A program made the position numbers and the translations under genes. The notes under the pieces are model-generated. The model was not told the DNA's origin. It was given only the letters and a program-made list of their open reading frames with translations, and made no database searches. Source: Cinclus cinclus (lineage: Eukaryota > Chordata > Aves > Passeriformes > Cinclidae). Taken from it: DNA of 64,000 bases. Shown piece by piece: positions 59,398 to 64,000 of the stretch. The first letter of the stretch is position 1; each line of letters begins with the position of its first letter. Location: positions 20,742,258 through 20,806,257 of the forward strand of contig NC_085047.1 of the NCBI RefSeq assembly GCF_963662255.1, given 5' to 3'.

Positions 59398-62300
59398 TCA
59401 CTATCCTTCTACCTGACAGCTGACACATGAAAAATCCTGGCTCTATTAAAACAACTATGGGAAAAAGAGGACCTATGCAGATGACAGGAGCTGTCTGAAA
59501 TCCCCCTCAGCAAAGCTGAATTTCAAGGACAGTGATTCCATGATAGCTGATCTTTACAGTATCAGCTATGGGCAGAGGTGGCTTTTTTCATCAATGGATT
59601 TTAACACACCTTCTTCAAGGCAGCAATAGAAACAGTAGTTCTGGTAGTGTTAGCTACAATTTTAACATCATGTAAGTACATATCCTCATATTCAGAACTC
59701 ACTCATTCCTGAGTTCTTGCAGAAGTGACAATTGAAGTGACAAACTGGGAGACAAAAACCCTTTTGTGGAGGGTTTTCAGGAACCAATTGAGAACTGCTA
59801 TGCTTGAAAGTAATGAGAAGAAAAGAACTGCCAAGGGAGGCTTCTTTGTTTCAGAATTATTTCAAGACATCAACTTCATATCACTTTCAGGTCTTTTACC
59901 AAGCTTTTTACTACAGATATTTTCTTAATATGTTTAGAGCAGTGATTGCCTAGCTACCTTCTCTCTACTGAGTTTTCAAGGTTATCAGCAAGGTAATAAT
60001 CAGAATCCAAGCACTCTAAATCCATAAGAGAATGTAAAATATGGGATGGGCATTGTTGGCATGGGGACTGTGAGATCATGATTTTACCATTAGTTTTGGC
60101 ACATCCTTTCAGGGTGACTTTGTCAAGATCTTCTCTGGATGAAAATCTTTGATGGTCTAAGATTTACATCTCTCTGTAAAATAAACTTTCTCTTTTCATT
60201 CTCCGACTTACGTATTTTTATTTTGGCCAGGCATTTTTCAGGTTTTGTTGGGAGATCCAAACAAATAGGGTTCCTAAATAGGGCTCTCTCTGCAGTACAA
60301 GTAACTAACAAAAGTGATTTAATTTATATTCTCTTCATGGATATTCTTCTGAAATCCTCTTATCAGTTGAAATGCAAAAATTATAGTGATGTCTTGCATG
60401 ATTATTATCATACAGATTTGTCTTTGTGGCTGTGTATGTTGGGGTACAGCCCCCCAGAATGGTCATCCTTTCTCTTTCAAGGCTAAAATTACATACAGGG
60501 CAAAAAACTGAGGGCTGTGGTGCAGCATCTTATGGTGAATAGAATTCTCAATAATTAATTCATAGTATCAATTTAAAACATTCAGGCAATGAGCAATAGG
60601 GAGCCTGTACCAGAGAGAATGGTGCAAAGCCGTTAACCTGAAATATTTATGGAGAACTTTCAGTCCAAAACTATGTCTGCACACTGATCTATCACTTGAG
60701 TTGAAAGAATGAGTGGAATTACTTGCTTTGTCTGCCTCTCGAGCCTTTTTTAGCCCATTAGAAGAGAGTACTTGTTTGTTTGGTTTTTTAATATTTTTTA
60801 TCAATAAATGCATTAATTCCACATTTCTTTAGGCGTCTATTCATTAACCTACTTCATTACAGCAAAGGTCGTATCTAGGCACCTAGGAATTGTTTGCACT
60901 GATGGGAATATACACTTACTTTCTGACATTTGTATGAAAAGTTTTTTTAAAAAGCAGACATTGTTAGTCAACTAAATATTGCTTTTTGTCAGGAAAGCTG
61001 TTGGGAAAACCTCCAGTGGCTGTTAGAGCCATGTTTCATGGATTTAGTAAGAAAAAGACATCAAAGTATTGGCTGGATTGTTTCATTTTTATTGCAGTTT
61101 TGGGGAATAGTTAAAACCACAGTGCTAGACTTAGTGCAATACCCAATATCCCTGGAAATGGATGATGCATAAATGGGAGCAGGGAATAGAAGCACATCAA
61201 GCTAACAGTTACAGTGTCCAGAAACTAGAGCCACTTCAGTACTAAGCCCAGCAAGAATTAGCGATCTCTTTCCTGACTGGGAACAGCATCCAGAAAGCCA
61301 GGATAAATGGCAGGGGCCATGAGGACCCAGTATCTTTATATCCATGCTCACTGTAGCAGCAGCGTGCCTAAGAGAGATCTAAAGTTTATGGGGTGGCACC
61401 CAATAAGAGCTGGAAGACCAACTGAGGGAAGTTCAAATACTGAACTGTCCCATTGAGCCACAGCACTTACAACAGTAAACTTCTTCAGGACACCTAGGAA
61501 AATAAGGTAGAAATAATAGGAAGGGGGAACTTAAAGAAGTTCAAAACTAAAATGCTCTGGTAAGAATATGAAGTAGACACTTTTTATGCCTGGCATATTA
61601 TGGTATATGGGGAACTGTGTTAATCAGATAGCGTAACCAGGATAAAATATAATGGTAGGGTATTATGCAAGTGTAACTACACATAAGACTCTCTCACATC
61701 CCCTCTGTACACTGCATTTTTACAAAAGGATTATTAAATTGCAACTGGGATTTTTTAAGAGATGGAAGGATGTAAATCCTATATTACTGTATTTTCATTA
61801 TTTGTCCCCTATTAGTCAAAATGATGATTTTTTCCAAATATTTCCATGGCTGATATATTTTTATTATTGCATATGAACAACACCCTTTATCTTTACACAG
61901 TCATGGAAAGTGAATCTGCTGTGGAGTAAAGGTCCAACTCATTGATGCTCTCCAAACATCAACTTGTAGTAAATATATTTGGAGGTTTTTTCCCAGCCTT
62001 CTCACATTATATAACTTTTAAAATTATTTTCATGTTGAGGAGAGGTGGGAGGATGGAGAGCTCAGACAGGTGAGGTCCTGTAAGGGACCTCAATTGCTGC
62101 AGCATAAATACCACAAAGAGACAAAGGGAAGAAGCAAGTTTTAGAAACACTTTACATTTATTTGTGCATGTGTGATATCTTCCTAGAAGTATGTGCTTTT
62201 AACAATGTTCTGATTTCACTTAAGCAACTCTTCACCTTCCATAATGTTCTGTATGTGAAAATAATTACATTCTGCTCTCAAATTTAATCTCATGAGGCCA

Positions 62301-62995
62301 AACTAACAGAGCTCTTATAAACTTCCTTCCTAAAACTTGTTCCTCACTTCCTATTTTATTTATTGACTCTCCCCTACTTGTCTTCCCGTATGAATTAATC
62401 TTTTTGGAGCACAGATGACTTGTATTTTTTACTAATGCCTTGTACAATACTGCACAGAGAGAGATGCTGTGTTGTTTGGAAATGCTTGTTCTAGCTCCAC
62501 CCACACATCACTTACTGAATGTGATAATGACAGCTGACAGTCATGCTCATGCTGCTGTTAGGTACCTAATCCAACTTGTTCCTCGAGGCTTCTTCTGTCA
62601 GTGGTGGGAGAGATCAACTGGGCCCAATATATCCTTTCTCAGAAAGATAATTGGCCAGGACTGCCCTTAGTAAAGGTCTTAGCCTATTTCAGATGACCTC
62701 AGAGAGGATGCTGGGAAGGCATTTCAGATTATGCATCTACCTTTCAGATGGTAACAACAACTTAGGACTCTTGGTTACAGGATCTGTTCTCCCAGGGGAA
62801 TGAAGTCACTGCCATGAGTTTTCAGGACAGGAATTCACAGCCCCAACTGAATTCTTTATTCAGGGAATGGGGAAAAGTTAAGCACACAGGAAACAAACAA
62901 GGAAAAAAGCTGTGCTGAGAAAGAGCTACCTAAAACAGATGAACAGAAATTATCAAATAAGAAGAGAGAGCAGCTACAGTCTTGCACTTACATAA
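59398..62995. other. Non-coding single-copy stretch
   Basis: AT-rich sequence with short frames on both strands (up to 115 codons, plus strand, 60,139-60,486, with no recognised domain). No repeat family can be supported. Confidence 0.55.
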
Positions 62996-63548
62996 TGTAA
63001 TATTTTGAAAGCAAAACCATTTGAGAGACTCTAAGTCAGAAATATAATTTAATAGGAAAAAACCAAAAAAGCAACAGTACAAAAGAAAACTACTGACAGA
63101 GTCATAATACAACCTGACACCTCCCTAGTTAGGGTGGTGGTAGCAGTCCAGATGAAGCGGTCTTGTTGAAGTAGTGATCCTGTAGAAAGGTCTGGTAGCC
63201 TTTGTTCTCTGGAAAACCAGTGGGTAACGGCTACCTTGGTGTTCCAAATCTCAATTTTTATCTAGGTAGGAAATGTTTGGCTCCTCCCACTGGGTGGAGC
63301 ATTTCACAATGGGATGATGTAATTTTATCAGTCATGCAGTGGGACTCAATGGCTCATTAACAGAAGATATCTTCCTGGAGAAAGGATGTGTCATGTAAAA
63401 GATAAACACTGTCCCACCTGGTTTTAACAGATGGTCCATTAGCAGAGGACATCTCCCACAGAGATAAGGATCACTGCCCCACCTAGTTTCAGCAGATGGT
63501 GATAGAATACATACTTTTGGGCATATCTTTATATTGTAACCTAGGACA
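62996..63548 (-). mobile_element. ERV LTR, same family as A and B (copy C)
   Basis: Read on the minus strand this 553-bp element runs from TGTCCTAGGTTACAATATAA to GCTTTCAAAATATTACA, with TG...CA ends. It has the same order of landmarks as copy B: repeated U3 units, TATA-like AGATAAAAA (reverse complement at 63,255-63,263) and ATTAAA (reverse complement at 63,048-63,053). The flanking pentamers (CATAA left, CACAG right) do not match, so the target duplication is lost or the borders are off by a few bases. No internal retroviral genes were seen on the left; the right side leaves the window after about 450 bases, so a provirus on that side is not wholly excluded. Confidence 0.85.
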
Positions 63549-64000
63549 CACAGTTATGCGAGAACAGCAGAAATCTCACGGTTTTCACTACATTTGGTCC
63601 ATTTTGGCAGCTGGCATTATTGCTATTTCTTTCTTTAGAGAAACAAAAAGATGGACAAGGATGGTGGACAAGCACAAAACAGTGCTTTGTTTCCTATCAC
63701 AGTACAAGGAGTGAAGCACAGGATCTGAAAGGAGGAACCTCACAAGTCCAGGGGGTTAGCTCCAAGAATATAGCTGTGATATGGAATCTATAGCACTTAG
63801 GAAAGCCATACAAGACTGGTAAGGCCTGGAAGTAAACAAATAGAGAAGACCTACTTTAAATTTTAATTCTTCTGCTTACTTGTTTTTGTCATGCTCCTGA
63901 GTATAGGCACTCAGATTCCTGCTGTGGTTCAGACTAGACGCCCTCATTCTTTTTCTGGATTTCAGTTCTCAGTTCCTTACTCAGCAAAGATTTGAGAGAT
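63549..64000. other. Non-coding flank of LTR C
   Basis: Single-copy-looking sequence to the window edge with one short chance frame (72 codons, starting inside the LTR). Because C reads leftward, this is its upstream side. Confidence 0.55.

Noticed and set aside
59153..59428. 91-codon Tyr/Ile-rich frame as a membrane protein
   Set aside because: It is a straight translation of the TATAATA minisatellite.
52756..63548. LTRs B and C as the two ends of one provirus
   Set aside because: They are in opposite orientation and no gag/pol/env sequence lies between them.
1..64000. CRISPR arrays, operons, prophage or tRNA/rRNA genes
   Set aside because: No spaced direct repeats, ribosome-binding-site-led ORF trains, tRNA cloverleaf or rRNA sequence was seen; composition and repeats are vertebrate.

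Overview
This window looks like vertebrate, almost certainly avian and probably passerine, non-coding DNA: a gene desert or the inside of very long introns. It is AT-rich and CpG-poor. No recognisable gene is present: the longest open frames (173, 157 and 155 codons) have no familiar domain, and the short frames elsewhere are what non-coding DNA gives. The avian call is inference. It rests on eroded CR1 LINE 3' ends, on LTRs with the TGTCCTGGTTT...AAACCAGGACA-type ends familiar from songbird ERVs, and on the sparse, mostly old repeats. Nothing bacterial or archaeal is present (no operons, CRISPR or attachment sites).

Layout. 1-16.9 kb: mostly single-copy sequence with a two-phase pentanucleotide array (ACAGG)9(ATAGG)15 at 5.0 kb, a possible MIR-like scrap at 7.0 kb, a CR1 3' end at 7.8 kb and an AC microsatellite at 13.2 kb. 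16.97-17.49 kb: a solo LTR (copy A) bounded by a perfect 5-bp target duplication. 17.5-35 kb: single-copy sequence with a homeodomain/POU-motif-rich block (about 17.9-18.5 kb), old SINE-like and sauropsid-type repeats, a possible TATA promoter (23.2 kb), the best-looking candidate exon (28,081-28,134) and a compact G-quadruplex motif (31.1 kb). 35-50 kb: a CR1 fragment on the minus strand, a long pyrimidine tract, and two further candidate exons (44.64 kb, 46.17 kb). 50.8-53.7 kb: the busiest part, with a TG microsatellite, a minus-strand candidate exon with a strong Kozak start, a second solo LTR family (copy D, 5-bp target duplication, internal G-quadruplex motif), then LTR copy B and a CR1 end. 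54.7-55.4 kb: a GC-richer, ORF-dense patch. 59.16-59.40 kb: a 7-bp AT minisatellite. 62.996-63.548 kb: LTR copy C, minus strand.

The firmest new observations are structural. LTRs A and D both carry 5-bp target duplications, which fits an ERVL-type (class III) integrase. LTRs B and C lie in opposite orientation about 9.7 kb apart and share a 141-bp stretch that I aligned by eye without a mismatch. No gag, pol or env was seen near any LTR, so A and D are solo LTRs; B and C look the same but lack resolved target duplications. The candidate exons are splice-site and reading-frame observations only; none is tied to a known protein, and in 64 kb of sequence some such pairs arise by chance. I did not find a convincing new biological system here.
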